From the NCBI GenBank assembly GCA_012103455.1, contig WLWT01000001.1, forward strand, positions 1 to 64,000: a stretch of 64,000 nt of DNA, in the 5' to 3' direction. The translations under genes were made by a program, and so were the position numbers. Below the pieces are notes generated by a model. It saw nothing but the letters and a program-made list of their open reading frames with translations. It had not been told where the DNA came from and did no database searches. This DNA comes from Gammaproteobacteria bacterium (lineage in GTDB: Bacteria; Pseudomonadota; Gammaproteobacteria; HK1). Shown here in pieces: positions 1 to 7,915 of this stretch; positions within the stretch are counted from its first letter, which is position 1, and each line of letters begins with the position of its first letter.

Positions 1-1103
1 GAAAGTGCGAATCTAGAATACTTACATTAGCTAGCTGATTATGGTCAAAATAAGCTTATGAACAATCATTTAACACCGAGCGAGCGCGATGAACTCATAA
101 AATCTCATCGTAAAGAGAGAGATGGGCGTATTCGAGACCGAATAAAAGCTGTTTTAGCTTTTGATGAGGGTTATAGTTATTCAGAAATTTCTAGGATTTT
201 GCTTTTAGATGATGAGACTATTAGACGCCATGTCGATGATTACTTTTCTAAAGCTAAGCTGAAGCCCGAAAACGGGGGCAGCAAAAGTGATTTAGACGAG
301 AATGAAACAGCAAAGCTCGTTAAACACGTAGAAGGAATGACTTATCCTTATGTTAAGGACATTTGCACTTATGTGAAGTTGAATTTCGGTAAGCTTTACA
401 GTGTAAGCGGCATGACAAAATGGCTGCATCGCAATAATTTCTGCCATAAGAAGCCTCATGCAGTTCCAGCGAAAGCAAACGCACAGGCGCAAAAAGCGTT
501 TGTCAAAGACTATGAACATCTTTCGAAAGACGCTAAAAACAAGGGTTTAATCTATTTCTCGGACAGTTTTCATCCGCAGTATCAAACGCGATTGGCCTGT
601 GGATGGATTTTAAGAGGCACTCGAAAGAATATTGCCACAACGGCTCGTCAAACACGATTGAATTTCATTGGTGCTGTATCTTTGGATGGTCACAAAATAA
701 TCCACACTGAAGTTGAGCGAGTGAATGCGCAAACCATTAAATCTTTTCTAAAGTCTCTACGCAAACGGCATACACCAGAGAAAGAGATTCATGTAATTTG
801 GGATAATGCGGTTTATCATAAGAGCAAAGACGTTCAGTCTTATGCCAAGGACTCAAACATTGAATTACACTATTTGCCTCCCTATTCACCGAATTTAAAT
901 CCAATTGAGCGACTTTGGAAAATGATGCATGAAGCGGTTACTTATAATCGGTACTATGAGAAGTTTTTAGATTTTCGGGAAGCATCTTTGAATTTTTTCA
1001 AGCGCACTGGAAGACGAAAGGCTTTATTGAGAAAAAGAATCACTGATAGGTTTCACATTATTAATGCACCGATGTTCGCATCTTGAAGTGTGATGGGTAT
1101 ATG
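1..1103 (+). mobile_element. IS630-family element, copy 1 (left tip outside window)
   Basis: This element nearly matches the copy at 34609-35728, which shows both ends. Its right terminal repeat (about 1080-1100, ending gatgggta) is the inverse of the left end of the other copy. The element stops at a TA dinucleotide, as expected for IS630/Tc1-type transposons. The outermost left terminal repeat lies just before the window, so the left boundary cannot be seen. The right end abuts the start codon of the next small gene. Confidence 0.85.
58..1086 (+). CDS. IS630-family transposase, intact
   Basis: DDE transposase of the IS630/Tc1-mariner superfamily, 342 residues, a full length for the group. 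The N-terminal ~110 residues form helix-turn-helix DNA-binding segments (a YSYSEISRILLLDDETIRRH region). The C-terminal domain has the catalytic acids in the usual settings: FSDSFHPQ near residue 168, then VIWDNAVYH, and the family signature PPYSPNLNPIERLWK with the last acidic residue. The reading frame is open from an ATG about 55 bases inside the element. The copy at 34683 has the same gene with a premature stop, so this is the probable active copy. Its base composition is much more AT-rich than the chromosomal genes, consistent with recent arrival. Confidence 0.93.
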   Translation: MNNHLTPSERDELIKSHRKERDGRIRDRIKAVLAFDEGYSYSEISRILLLDDETIRRHVDDYFSKAKLKPENGGSKSDLDENETAKLVKHVEGMTYPYVKDICTYVKLNFGKLYSVSGMTKWLHRNNFCHKKPHAVPAKANAQAQKAFVKDYEHLSKDAKNKGLIYFSDSFHPQYQTRLACGWILRGTRKNIATTARQTRLNFIGAVSLDGHKIIHTEVERVNAQTIKSFLKSLRKRHTPEKEIHVIWDNAVYHKSKDVQSYAKDSNIELHYLPPYSPNLNPIERLWKMMHEAVTYNRYYEKFLDFREASLNFFKRTGRRKALLRKRITDRFHIINAPMFAS

Positions 1104-1274
1104 AGAGAAGATCCAATCATGGCGGAAATTCGGCGCAATCGTGCAGAGCACGCTGAAAAATATGGGCATGATCTCAAACGAATCTACGAGGCGCTAAAAG
1201 AGTTCGAATCCAAATCGGACCGCAAAGTTGTGCATCGTAAACCACGCTTGTTGTTACCGAGAACAGGTAGCTAA
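1101..1274 (+). CDS. small conserved hypothetical protein (57 aa)
   Basis: Short charged protein starting MREDPIMAEIRRNRAEHAEK and ending in a basic tail. It resembles a widespread family of ~55-residue bacterial proteins (pattern DPI..EIRxxRxxHAxKxxxDLxxI followed by a GRKVV-like tail) that often sit in toxin-antitoxin-rich or phage-derived regions. I recognise the pattern but know no function. The first ATG is directly against the IS630 right end, so the original promoter and ribosome-binding site were replaced by IS sequence. An upstream TTG at 1083 lies inside the IS and is unlikely to be the true start. Confidence 0.6.
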   Translation: MREDPIMAEIRRNRAEHAEKYGHDLKRIYEALKEFESKSDRKVVHRKPRLLLPRTGS

Positions 1275-1280
1275 CGAAAA

Positions 1281-1419
1281 GCTCAAGCCGACGCGCAAAA
1301 GATGCTGCGCTCGGGAGAAGCTATTCGTGATGCGTTAAATAATGCAGGTTGTTTGGCTGCTCAAACTCAGTGGGGTGAGGCCAAAGTGGATCGCCACGTT
1401 TATCAATCAACCAAAGGGC
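1281..1419 (+). mobile_element. internal fragment of an ISKra4-type transposase gene
   Basis: The stretch from about 1362 matches 40603-40660, which encodes TQWGEAKVDRHVYQSTKG in the ISKra4 transposase. The preceding bases (tgcaggttgtttggctgctc) match 40503 onwards, so this is an internally deleted remnant. It fuses in frame to the start of the next gene, producing a chimeric ORF (1302-1646) that is not a real protein. Confidence 0.7.
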
Positions 1420-1603
1420 ACCTCATGACCGCAAAGCATTCTGAACACTCATCGTATCGAGAAAAGCTCATCGAGCATCTGTTTGTTGGTGAGCTATTGA
1501 AGTTGTCTTGGCAAAATGGAGATTGCTCGCTAGAAGTTGCTAGCCCTGAGGTAGACAACTCTGGTTATGACATCATCGCTGAATTACTACTTCGGCAAAA
1601 GAT

Positions 1604-2678
1604 TACCCGACACAAATTAATAAAATGTGTTATAGTGATGCTATGAAAAAGACAGACGGTCGCTCACTGCCCCATTCCGCGCGAGAAGCCATCCGCAGGC
1701 ACGCGGTTGCGCAAGTGTTATCAGGTGAAAGCCCTGAAAAAGTAACTCAAAGCCCTCGGATTTCATCGTTCTTGCATTGACGATTGGTTATCCAGGTATG
1801 AGCGAGGTGGTGAACAGGCGCTGTCCACCGGCAAGATCACGGGCCGCCCAAGAAAGTGTCCCGATGAATATGCGGATCGCTTACGTGAACGGGTTAAAAC
1901 GAATCCGTTGCAATTGGATTTTCACGATGCCCTGTGGACGCGCTCGATGATTCAGATATGACTGAAAGACAAATTTGGCATCGAGGTCAGTGAGCGCTCG
2001 GTGGGCAATAGCCTGTCTCGTTGGGGGATGAGTGCGCAGCGCCCTGGGTTTAAGGCATACGAGCCAGACCCTGCTCAGGTTAAGGTATGGTTAAAGGAAA
2101 CTTGGCCTGAAGTACAACAAGAAGCGAAAAGGCGCCGAGCGCGGGTCTATTTTGGCGACGAATCGACGATCCGGTCGGATTATCATCGTGGTACTACTTG
2201 GGGAGTACGGGGTGATACGCCGGTTGTAGCGAAAACGGGTCGGCGCTTTAGCGTGAATAGGCTGTCAGCCGTTTCGCCGAAGGGTCACCTGCGTTTTATG
2301 GTGAGCGAATCACGGGTAACCGCAGGCGTTTTTATCGACTTTCCAAGGCGTTTGCTGCACAACGCCAAGCGATCGGTCTATTGGCTTGTTGATGGCCATC
2401 CCATTCATCGAGCCAAGAAAGTGCAAGAATTTGTCCGCACTAGCCAAGGTAAGCTCACGTTAGTATGGTTACCGCCGTATTCACCGGAACTCAATCCTGA
2501 TGAGCTAGTATGGCATCACGTAAAAAGCCAACGGATTGGGCGGACAGTGGTGGCTACAAAGGAGCAACGGATGGCCTTGGCTCGTTCGGTGTTGCACTCA
2601 CTGCAACAGAATATGCAAATAATTAAACGGTTTTTCTATGAAAAGCATGTCAGATATATTCTGAATTGATGTCGGGTA
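1604..2678 (+). mobile_element. second, unrelated IS630-type element
   Basis: The terminal inverted repeats start TACCCGACA at 1604 and end TGTCGGGTA at 2678, with a TA target at each end. It differs clearly in sequence from the other IS630 element in the window. It interrupts the hypothetical gene 1425-3039. Confidence 0.85.
1643..2669 (+). pseudogene. IS630-family transposase, frameshifted and with an in-frame stop
   Basis: The frame opens at ATG 1643 (MKKTDGRSLPHSAREAIRR), shifts near 1745-1755, continues as a helix-turn-helix segment (IDDWLSRYERGGEQAL), and meets a TGA near 1959. It then stays open from 2001 to 2669. The later part holds the catalytic settings YFGDESTIRSD, YWLVDGHPIHRAKK and LPPYSPELNPDELVW. 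The catalytic domain is intact but the N-terminal DNA-binding part is broken, so the element is probably immobile on its own. Confidence 0.85.
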
Positions 2679-3033
2679 ATTTTTTTCCGAATTAGTAAAT
2701 GGCGTTATACGGCACATACAGCTAAAGGCGTCGTACCTCGGTGGCAGCACTGCTCGGCAGAAAATTCATACGAAATTGGCTTCCAAGCCATCAGGTTGCG
2801 TTGTTTGGGTTTACTTTGATGAAGCCACATTAAAATTAGGTCCATTCTTGTTCTTCGGTAACACTCCAAGCAAGCCCCTTCCAAGTCTTGAGGGCATGAA
2901 AGTTGCCAAGCACACTAAAGGAGACCAAGACGGTTACAAAGCAGAAAGGCCAAATATTCGAGAAGTAAGCAAAAGGCAATTTACGTCGTGCAATTCAGTT
3001 CAAGAAGTGTATGAGGCACTATTTGGCAATGCC

Positions 3034-3138
3034 GTATAACAAGCGGTTCCAGGCGACCGGCCAAAGCGGCGCGAGTTCAGTGTATGATTCCGGTTTCGGT
3101 GGGCCGCTTTGGCGGGCGCCTGAGCCGGGACGTTATGC
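3034..3138 (+). other. integron attC-like recombination site
   Basis: Imperfect palindrome about 100 bp long bounded by ATAAC (3036) and CGTTATGC (3131-3138). Internal arms ggccaaagcggc and gccgctttggc pair, and the flanking caggcg pairs with cgcctg. The size, the boundary boxes and the position immediately after a gene end fit an attC site of VCR-like length. The identity is inferred from structure. No integrase gene is in the window. Confidence 0.6.
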
Positions 3139-3214
3139 GGCAAAGGCGCACGTCATGTTCTGTCACCTCATGAGGTCGAATGATGACAAAGAAGAATTAT
3201 TTTAGGAGGAACGC

Positions 3215-3439
3215 ATGACAGTAAAAATCTTAATTGAAAAAGATGATGAAGGCTATTTAGCCAGAGTAGAAGATCACCAGAATTTATTTGCATTTGCCTA
3301 TTCGGAACAAGAAGCTGTTACAGAATTAAAGAATGTTGTTGAAATGATGATGGATTATCACCTTGAGCAAGTGAATGATGAGCGAATCATAAGGAATGAA
3401 TTAGCCTCAACGATTGAAAAATATGCCATTCAAGTATAG
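3215..3439 (+). CDS. hicB: HicB-like antitoxin
   Basis: Seventy-four residues with the HicB-type N-terminal half (VKILIEKDDEGYLARVED), a partly degraded RNase-H-like fold that binds the HicA toxin. The C-terminal part is short, and I see no clear added DNA-binding domain. The start is supported by a strong ribosome-binding site (aggagg, 3205-3210) five bases before the ATG. The downstream hicA overlaps it by 17 bases, so the two are co-translated. It lies between two attC-like palindromes, the usual setting of toxin-antitoxin modules in integron cassettes. Confidence 0.75.
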   Translation: MTVKILIEKDDEGYLARVEDHQNLFAFAYSEQEAVTELKNVVEMMMDYHLEQVNDERIIRNELASTIEKYAIQV

Positions 3440-3632
3440 GGAGATTGAAAGTAGGTTAGTGAAAATGGGGTATAAGATTGTGCGTCAAAAGGGTTCATAT
3501 GTTATATTTTCTGACGGTAAAAATACTTTTCCAGTACCTGACCGCGGCTCAAAAGATATTTCTCCCGGTGTTGAAAGGCAATTACTTAAAATATTGGATA
3601 TGTCCGTGGATGAATTTAGGAACATTAAATAA
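3423..3632 (+). CDS. hicA: HicA-like mRNA interferase toxin, catalytic His replaced
   Basis: HicA toxins are small double-stranded-RNA-binding-fold ribonucleases that cut mRNA. Here the ATG at 3423 gives 69 residues with the family pattern REIESRLVKMGYKIVRQKGS, then GKNTFPVPDRGSKDISPGV. The usual catalytic histidine of the GSH motif is a tyrosine (GSY, residue 26), and the second conserved His-like position in the PxHGxK region is Arg. The protein may therefore be inactive or use a different residue. An in-frame TTG lies three codons upstream. It overlaps hicB, an unusual antitoxin-first order that is known for some HicBA pairs. Confidence 0.75.
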   Translation: MPFKYREIESRLVKMGYKIVRQKGSYVIFSDGKNTFPVPDRGSKDISPGVERQLLKILDMSVDEFRNIK

Positions 3633-3634
3633 AT

Positions 3635-3688
3635 CGCCTAACAAGGCACTCCAGCGGACGGCTACCGCCGCCGAGTTCGGGCGTTATC
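3635..3688 (+). other. short attC-like site
   Basis: Starts GCCTAACAAGGC and ends GCGTTATC, with a short inner hairpin (ggctaccgcc). It begins right after the hicA stop and is followed at once by group II intron sequence. The arrangement matches integron cassette ends. The inner arms are short, so confidence is moderate. Confidence 0.5.
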
Positions 3689-4180
3689 GCGCTGGGTAAA
3701 GCCCGGCGTATCTTGCAGGGTGCAAGTCCCTGTCGGGCCAGGGTGAGCCACCCACCCGTATCGCGTGTTACTCCTACTGCGGAGCCGGTAACGGTGAACC
3801 AAGACGTGGGGTAAGCGTACCCAGAGCATCCTGTAGGCCGTAGGGGAGGTCGCGCTCCCTGAAGTGCTGGTACAGCTTCGACCTACACAGTTGCGGATGC
3901 CGAGGGTTTTAACGCACACCGAAGGCAACACAGAAGCCACCGTATAAGGCGCCACCGTATGAGGCGCCACTGTATAAGGCGAAGGGGTGGAGATGCGGCG
4001 GAGTGCACAGGCCGTGGCCTGCACGAAGAGATGCGTTGAGGCACCCAGGAAGCCCTCAAGGCTCGTGATCGAGGTGACATGATGAAACGGACAGCGTGAG
4101 GACCCCTTGGGGTGATGAACCGTGAAACCGCGTGGGCGCGGGTGGCATGTTGGCACACGGAGCGAACCGGTAGGCGCAAG
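3689..4180 (+). mobile_element. group II intron 5' fragment, copy 1
   Basis: Nearly identical to 5911-6387, which lies upstream of a reverse-transcriptase gene. It contains the paired segments typical of the large 5' domain of a group II intron, for example gggtgcaagtccc and a long run of short hairpins. There is no ORF of its own. Homology to the other copy stops at about 4180 and the rest of the intron is missing, so it cannot splice or move. Large ORFs read on the opposite strand here are noise from structured RNA sequence. Confidence 0.7.
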
Positions 4181-4262
4181 TTTCTGATGTAGTAGAAACA
4201 GCAGAAGAAATGTTTCAAACTCTTTCAATGTTACTGTTTCTTGTTCAAGAGAAAATAATCAA
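4181..4262 (+). other. remnant of an unrecognised cassette gene
   Basis: AT-rich stretch between the intron fragment and the IS5 element. One frame reads VSDVVETAEEMFQTLSML and continues to a stop at 4264, which looks like the tail of a lost protein. After the IS, 5076-5120 is similarly AT-rich and leads into an attC-like end, so the two pieces were probably contiguous. Confidence 0.3.
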
Positions 4263-5075
4263 CTAGGGCGTGTTAACGCTAATTATGATAGACTTCGCGT
4301 ATGGAAATCACCCATCGCAATTCAACATTATTCAAAAACTTCTTCCCGTTCAAAGAGGTAACGTCAAAATACCTAATTGACTGGTGTTGAACGCCATTTT
4401 GTATGTCGCTGAGCACGGTTGCAAGTGGCGAGCTTTGCCGAAAAAGTTCGGCCATTGGGACAGCATTTATACTCGGGCCAATCGCTGGGCGAAAAATGCT
4501 GTACTCGATAGTGTATTTGGCTGCACTACAGGAAAACGATGTCATCAACATACAGGTGGAGCAGGTATCGTTGGACAGTACAACAGTCAAAGTTCACCCG
4601 GATGGGACTGGCGCGTTAAAAAAACGGTCCACAGTCGATGGGTCAATCCCGAGCCGGGTGGACAACGAAGATTCATAGGGTTGCAGCAGATGCCACAACA
4701 GCAGTGACCTTGTCCCTGTACGCGGGCCGCGTTGGGGATGCACTAGCAGGCCGGGAATTATTGAAATCCCTTGAAAACGATGGCTGGGACGGGACCAAAG
4801 TCATCATGGACAAGGCCTACGAAGGCGATGAGACCCGGCAGTTGATAGTCGATTGGGGGATGGAGCCCGTTGTACCACCGAAAAGCAATCGGCTAATGCC
4901 TTGGAACTACGATGAGGAGCTGTATAAAAAGCGAAATGAAGTAGAGAGATTATTTCGACGGCTGAAAGGATTTCGTCGAATCTTTACACGTTTCGACAAA
5001 CCGGATGTTGTTTTTATGTTTTTTATCCACTTCGCCCTTATCGTGCAGGCGTTGAATAGTGTTAACACGCCCTAG
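4263..5075 (+). mobile_element. IS5-family element
   Basis: The terminal inverted repeats are tagggcgtgttaac (4264) and gttaacacgcccta (ending 5074), flanked on both sides by CTAG, consistent with the YTAR target of IS5 relatives. End fragments of the same element occur at 40287-40498 and near 52020-52036. Confidence 0.85.
4301..5075 (+). pseudogene. IS5-family transposase, multiple frameshifts
   Basis: The reading frame begins at ATG 4301 (MEITHRNSTLFKNFFPF), shifts near 4390 (LNAILYVAEHGCKWRALPKK), shifts again near 4500 (ALQENDVINIQVEQVSLDST) and ends in the frame 4638-5075. That last frame includes TTKIHRVAADATTAVTLSLY, VIMDKAYEGDETRQ and the Y-(2)-R-(3)-E-(6)-K-type segment KRNEVERLFRRLKGFRRIFTR. 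One frameshift is normal for IS427-group elements, but the several seen here suggest decay. Confidence 0.8.
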
Positions 5076-5120
5076 GAAAAGTATTAAAAAATTCATCCAT
5101 CACTAAGTCAATGAAAAACA

Positions 5121-5175
5121 ACATAACCAGTAAATCCAGGTGACGCCTACGGCACATCTAATTTAGGCGTTATGC
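5121..5175 (+). other. attC-like cassette end
   Basis: The sequence starts ataaccag and ends gcgttatgc, with arms gacgccta and taggcgtt. It directly precedes the PIN toxin gene. It is shorter than the site at 3034 and could be partly degraded. Confidence 0.4.
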
Positions 5176-5208
5176 AGGTGAATCGGAAGCACGGAGTACA
5201 ATCACCTC

Positions 5209-5648
5209 ATGAGAATCTACCTCGATAGCTCTCCTTTCAGCGCCCATTGGATGACCAGACGCAACCGAGGATCCGGGTTGAATCCGAAGCCGTTCTGGCG
5301 ATCCTAGCGGCTGCCCAAGCCGGAGATATCGTGTTGGTGAATTCCGAGGCGCTCGAATACGAAATGGGACGTATTCCGAACAACCAACGTCGTAGTGAAG
5401 TGGCGGCAATCCTGGCCTTGTCCAAGGAGCGCATCGAAATCACTGATGAGGCGGAGAGATTAGCCGAATCTTTCGAAAACCATGGTATTAGTCCAATGGA
5501 TGCCGTCCATCTTGCACTTGCATCAACATCAAGGGTGGATTTCTTCACGACATGCGATGATCGCCTTTTGCGGAAAGCCAATGCAGAGGCTGGTCTCGAC
5601 TGCAAGGTTGTATCCGCGCTTGCTCTTGTATCGGAGGCTTTACGATGA
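5209..5648 (+). pseudogene. PIN-domain toxin (VapC-like), frameshifted near its start
   Basis: PIN domains are Mg-dependent RNases used as toxins. ATG 5209 reads MRIYLDSSPF, the normal start with its first catalytic Asp. Near 5230 one base appears to be missing, and the rest of the protein (DDQTQPRIRVESEAV onward) is read in another frame to 5648. That frame carries the remaining acidic residues (NSEALEYE, SPMDAVHLA, TCDDRLLRKA). As sequenced, only a form lacking the first strand and Asp could be made, from ATG 5247. A sequencing error or a real inactivation would look alike. The stop overlaps the antitoxin start by four bases (ATGA). Confidence 0.75.
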
Positions 5649-5896
5649 CAACGCACATTCAACCCATCTCTGAAGTAACGCAACGCGGAACTGATGCATT
5701 GATAAAGGAAATCGGGGTTGTTGATACAATTCGGTTTCTCAATCAACTCCGAGCAGGCTCCGGAAACTATACGATGGAGCGTGACAAGCTGTTCCAGGGA
5801 TTGTCCGTTAAAGATATTATCAGCGAGATCAAGGCGCAACGAAACCAATCGCGTAATGCTGCAAATCCAGCCGACGCTCTTGCCTCGCGCGGCTGA
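5645..5896 (+). CDS. antitoxin partner of the PIN toxin
   Basis: Eighty-three-residue protein with the segment IKEIGVVDTIRFLNQLRAGS, followed by NYTMERDKLFQGLSVKDIIS. This is a conserved pattern of small proteins encoded just after PIN toxins of this type. Its ATG overlaps the toxin stop (ATGA), giving translational coupling. The last ten codons run through the palindrome at 5851-5913, so the natural C terminus may have been altered by recombination there. Its function is inferred from position and the family pattern. Confidence 0.65.
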   Translation: MTTHIQPISEVTQRGTDALIKEIGVVDTIRFLNQLRAGSGNYTMERDKLFQGLSVKDIISEIKAQRNQSRNAANPADALASRG

Positions 5897-5913
5897 TTTG
5901 CAGCGTAATTGCG
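5851..5913 (+). other. attC-like palindrome, probable intron insertion site
   Basis: The arms gcgtaatgctgcaaatccagc and gcggctgatttgcagcgtaat are near-perfect inverted repeats with one extra cytosine in one arm, an attC-like trait. Group II intron copy 2 starts immediately afterwards, just as copy 1 follows the palindrome at 3635-3688. Confidence 0.5.
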
Positions 5914-7717
5914 CTGTGCAAAGCCCGGCGTATCTTGCAGGGTGCCAGTCCCTGTCGGGCCAGGGTTAGCCACCCACCGGTATCGCGTGTTGATCCCACT
6001 GCGGAGCCGGTAACGGTGAACCAAGACGTGGGGTAAGCGTACTCAGAGCATCCTGTAGGCCGTAGGGGAGGTCGTGCTCCCTGAAGTGCTGGTACAGCTT
6101 CGACCTACTCGGTTGCGGATGCCGAGGGTTTTAACGCACCCCGAAGGCAACACAGAAGCCACCGTATAAGGCACCACCGTATAAGGGGAGGGGGTGGAGA
6201 TGCGGCGGAGTCCACAGGCCGTGGCAGGCACGAAGAGATACGCTGAGGCACCCAGGAAGCCCCCAAGGCTTCTGCTCGAGGTGACATGATGAAACGGACA
6301 GCGTGAGGACACCTTGGGGTGATGAACCGTGAAACAGCGTGGGCGCGGGTGGCATGTTGGCACACGGAGCGAACCGGTAGGGGCAAGCCAATGCCGAGGG
6401 GTATCTGATCAAACATAGTCCTCAGAGGTGGGGAGAGCCTGCCACAAGGGGAAGGACTTGACGGAAGAAGGTCGACCACAAAAGCACCCGGCGCCGGACA
6501 CGGTAGGGCTGGAACAACGCGGGACACCCTCGCTGTGGGGCATAGCCAAGCGGGCGCACGCCTGCCAAGACCCTCGATTTCAGAACTTTTATCGACTCCT
6601 GGATGCCAAGCTGCTCCTCGGCGGCTGGGACGAACCGAACAAGCAAGCTGCCAGAGTGGAGGGTCGGGTCACGGCAGTAGCGTATGAGCAGGCACCCATC
6701 GCCCCTATCCAGGGCTGGGTCTAGCGTCTGACAACGAAACGCGACCGAACCGGCTGGTTCGGTGCTGTTATATCCCCAAGGACACCGGCGGGGAAAGGCC
6801 GCTGGGGATAGCCGCCCTGGAAGACAAGCCGTTGCAATCGGCTGGCGGCACAATCGGAGGGGCCTTCTACGAAGCCGACTTTGTGCCGGTGAGTGATGGG
6901 TATAGGCCGGGGCTCGGCGCCAAGGACGCCGCCGTCAGTGACCGGGGATTGAACCTGCAATACGGACGGATGGGATAGATCGTTGAAGCCGACATCAAAG
7001 GGTATTTCGACAGCCTGGACCACGACGGGTTGTTACAGAGGTTGAGCCTGCGGATTGACGACAAGGTCTTTGACTCCCTCATCCGCCAATGGCTGAAGGC
7101 AGGCATCCTGGACACCGACGGGCAGATACCGCACCCGGTGACGGGTAGCCCACAGGGCGGCAGCCTCTGGCCAATACGGGCAAACGTGTATTGGCACTAG
7201 GCGCTAGACCTGTGGTTCGAACGAGGGGTCAAACCGCGATGCCACGGTCAGGCACGGCTCATACGCTACGCGGATGACTAGGTTTGCGCCTTGCAGTCCC
7301 AGCGTGATGCTCAGCGGTTCTCTCAGGCAATGCCCAAATGGTTGACCCAGTTCGGCCTGACGGTAGCCCCGGATAAAACCCGCCTGCTACGCTTCAGTCG
7401 TTTCCATCCCGGCTGGCGTCGGCGTGTTGCAGGCCTGGGCTTCGAGCGCTACTGGGCCCGCGACCGGCGGGGCGGCCTGCGGATGATGAAACGCACCGGG
7501 CGTAAGAAGTTGCAATAGGCCAAAGGGCGGATGAAGCAAGGGGTCAAAGCCAAACGCCCCTTGCCGATACGGCAGTTCATCCAAGGACCGAACCGCAAGC
7601 GGGTGGGGCACTCTAACTGACTTCGGGGTACGCGGTCACGGCGGCGCCGTATCGGGATGTTACAGCCCTGCCATCGGCTGCGCCTACCAATGGCTGAACC
7701 GACGGGGCGCTAAGAAA
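5914..7717 (+). mobile_element. group II intron copy 2, 3' end missing
   Basis: The 5' domain (5914 to about 6390) matches copy 1, and here it is followed by a reverse-transcriptase/maturase gene. The likely first intron bases are gtgca at 5915, close to the group II consensus. The element stops inside the maturase C terminus at about 7717, where leuS coding sequence begins in frame. Domains V and VI are absent, so splicing is impossible. Confidence 0.75.
6428..7717 (+). pseudogene. group II intron reverse transcriptase/maturase, ruined
   Basis: Two frames carry recognisable RT sequence: 6500-6720 (PSLWGIAKRAHACQDPRFQN, the usual N-terminal segment) and about 6750-7717. The second frame covers RT domains including CYIPKDTGGERPLGIAALED, VEADIKGYFDSLDHD, the PQGGS motif, and the catalytic box YADD followed by a stop in place of the usual Trp. 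Premature amber stops occur near 6722, 6976, 7198, 7279 and 7516, plus at least one frameshift. The final piece, QWLNRRGAKK, is the normal end region of such maturases. Clearly non-functional. Confidence 0.85.
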
Positions 7718-7855
7718 TCCAGTGACACCGGGTCAACGTTCGCGGTCGAAGAAGCTGCCTTGGACAATGCCGATGTGCAACGGTTCGTGGCCGAGGGTAC
7801 CGTGCGCCAAGTCATTGTCGTGCCCGGCAGGTTGGTGAATGTGGTGGTCGGGTGA
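7718..7855 (+). pseudogene. leuS: leucyl-tRNA synthetase, C-terminal remnant
   Basis: The last ~45 codons before the TGA at 7853-7855 read EEAALDNADVQRFVAEGTVR, then a KVIVVPGRLVNIVVG-like end. This is the conserved C-terminal tail of LeuS. The next genes are lptE and holA, the normal gammaproteobacterial neighbours of leuS, so this is the native locus. Everything upstream is replaced by the intron maturase, fused in the same frame. leuS is essential, so an intact copy must exist elsewhere, or the junction is a misassembly or a strain mixture. Confidence 0.85.
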
Positions 7856-7915
7856 GAGGAACCCGCGTTACACTTCAGTGCGGTAGGCCAGGGCCTGGAC
7901 GAGGGGAGGTTGAGC

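Larger units (their letters stand above)
1425..3039 (+). pseudogene. conserved hypothetical gene split by an IS630-type insertion
   Basis: The first exon-like part (1425-1603) encodes a product beginning MTAKHSEHSSYREKLIEHLF and ending GYDIIAE. After the IS (1604-2678) the frame resumes at about 2698 with NGVIRHIQLKASYLGGSTAR and runs through KPSGCVVWVYFDE and PSLEGMKVAKHTKGD to a TAA at 3037-3039. Both halves fit one family of uncharacterised ~150-residue proteins with a nuclease-like look (an acidic/QLK core), although I cannot assign catalysis. The split is explained entirely by the insertion at TA. An attC-like palindrome starts at the stop codon, so the gene was probably an integron-type cassette. 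Confidence 0.75.

Noticed and set aside
1302..1646. A 114-codon ORF as a real gene.
   Set aside because: It is a chance fusion of an ISKra4 fragment, the start of the split gene and an IS630 end.
3011..3205. A 64-codon ORF after the split gene.
   Set aside because: Its codons coincide with the attC-like palindrome, and it has no ribosome-binding site or family resemblance.
3662..4228. Long minus-strand frames over both intron copies (also 6043-6527).
   Set aside because: They lie over structured intron RNA sequence, differ between the copies and resemble no protein.
6428..7620. All premature stops in the reverse-transcriptase remnant are amber, and one replaces Trp after YADD, which could suggest recoding of TAG.
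   Set aside because: TAG ends apparently normal genes here (for example hicB and nadD), frameshifts are also present, and other pseudogenes carry TGA. Simple decay explains it.
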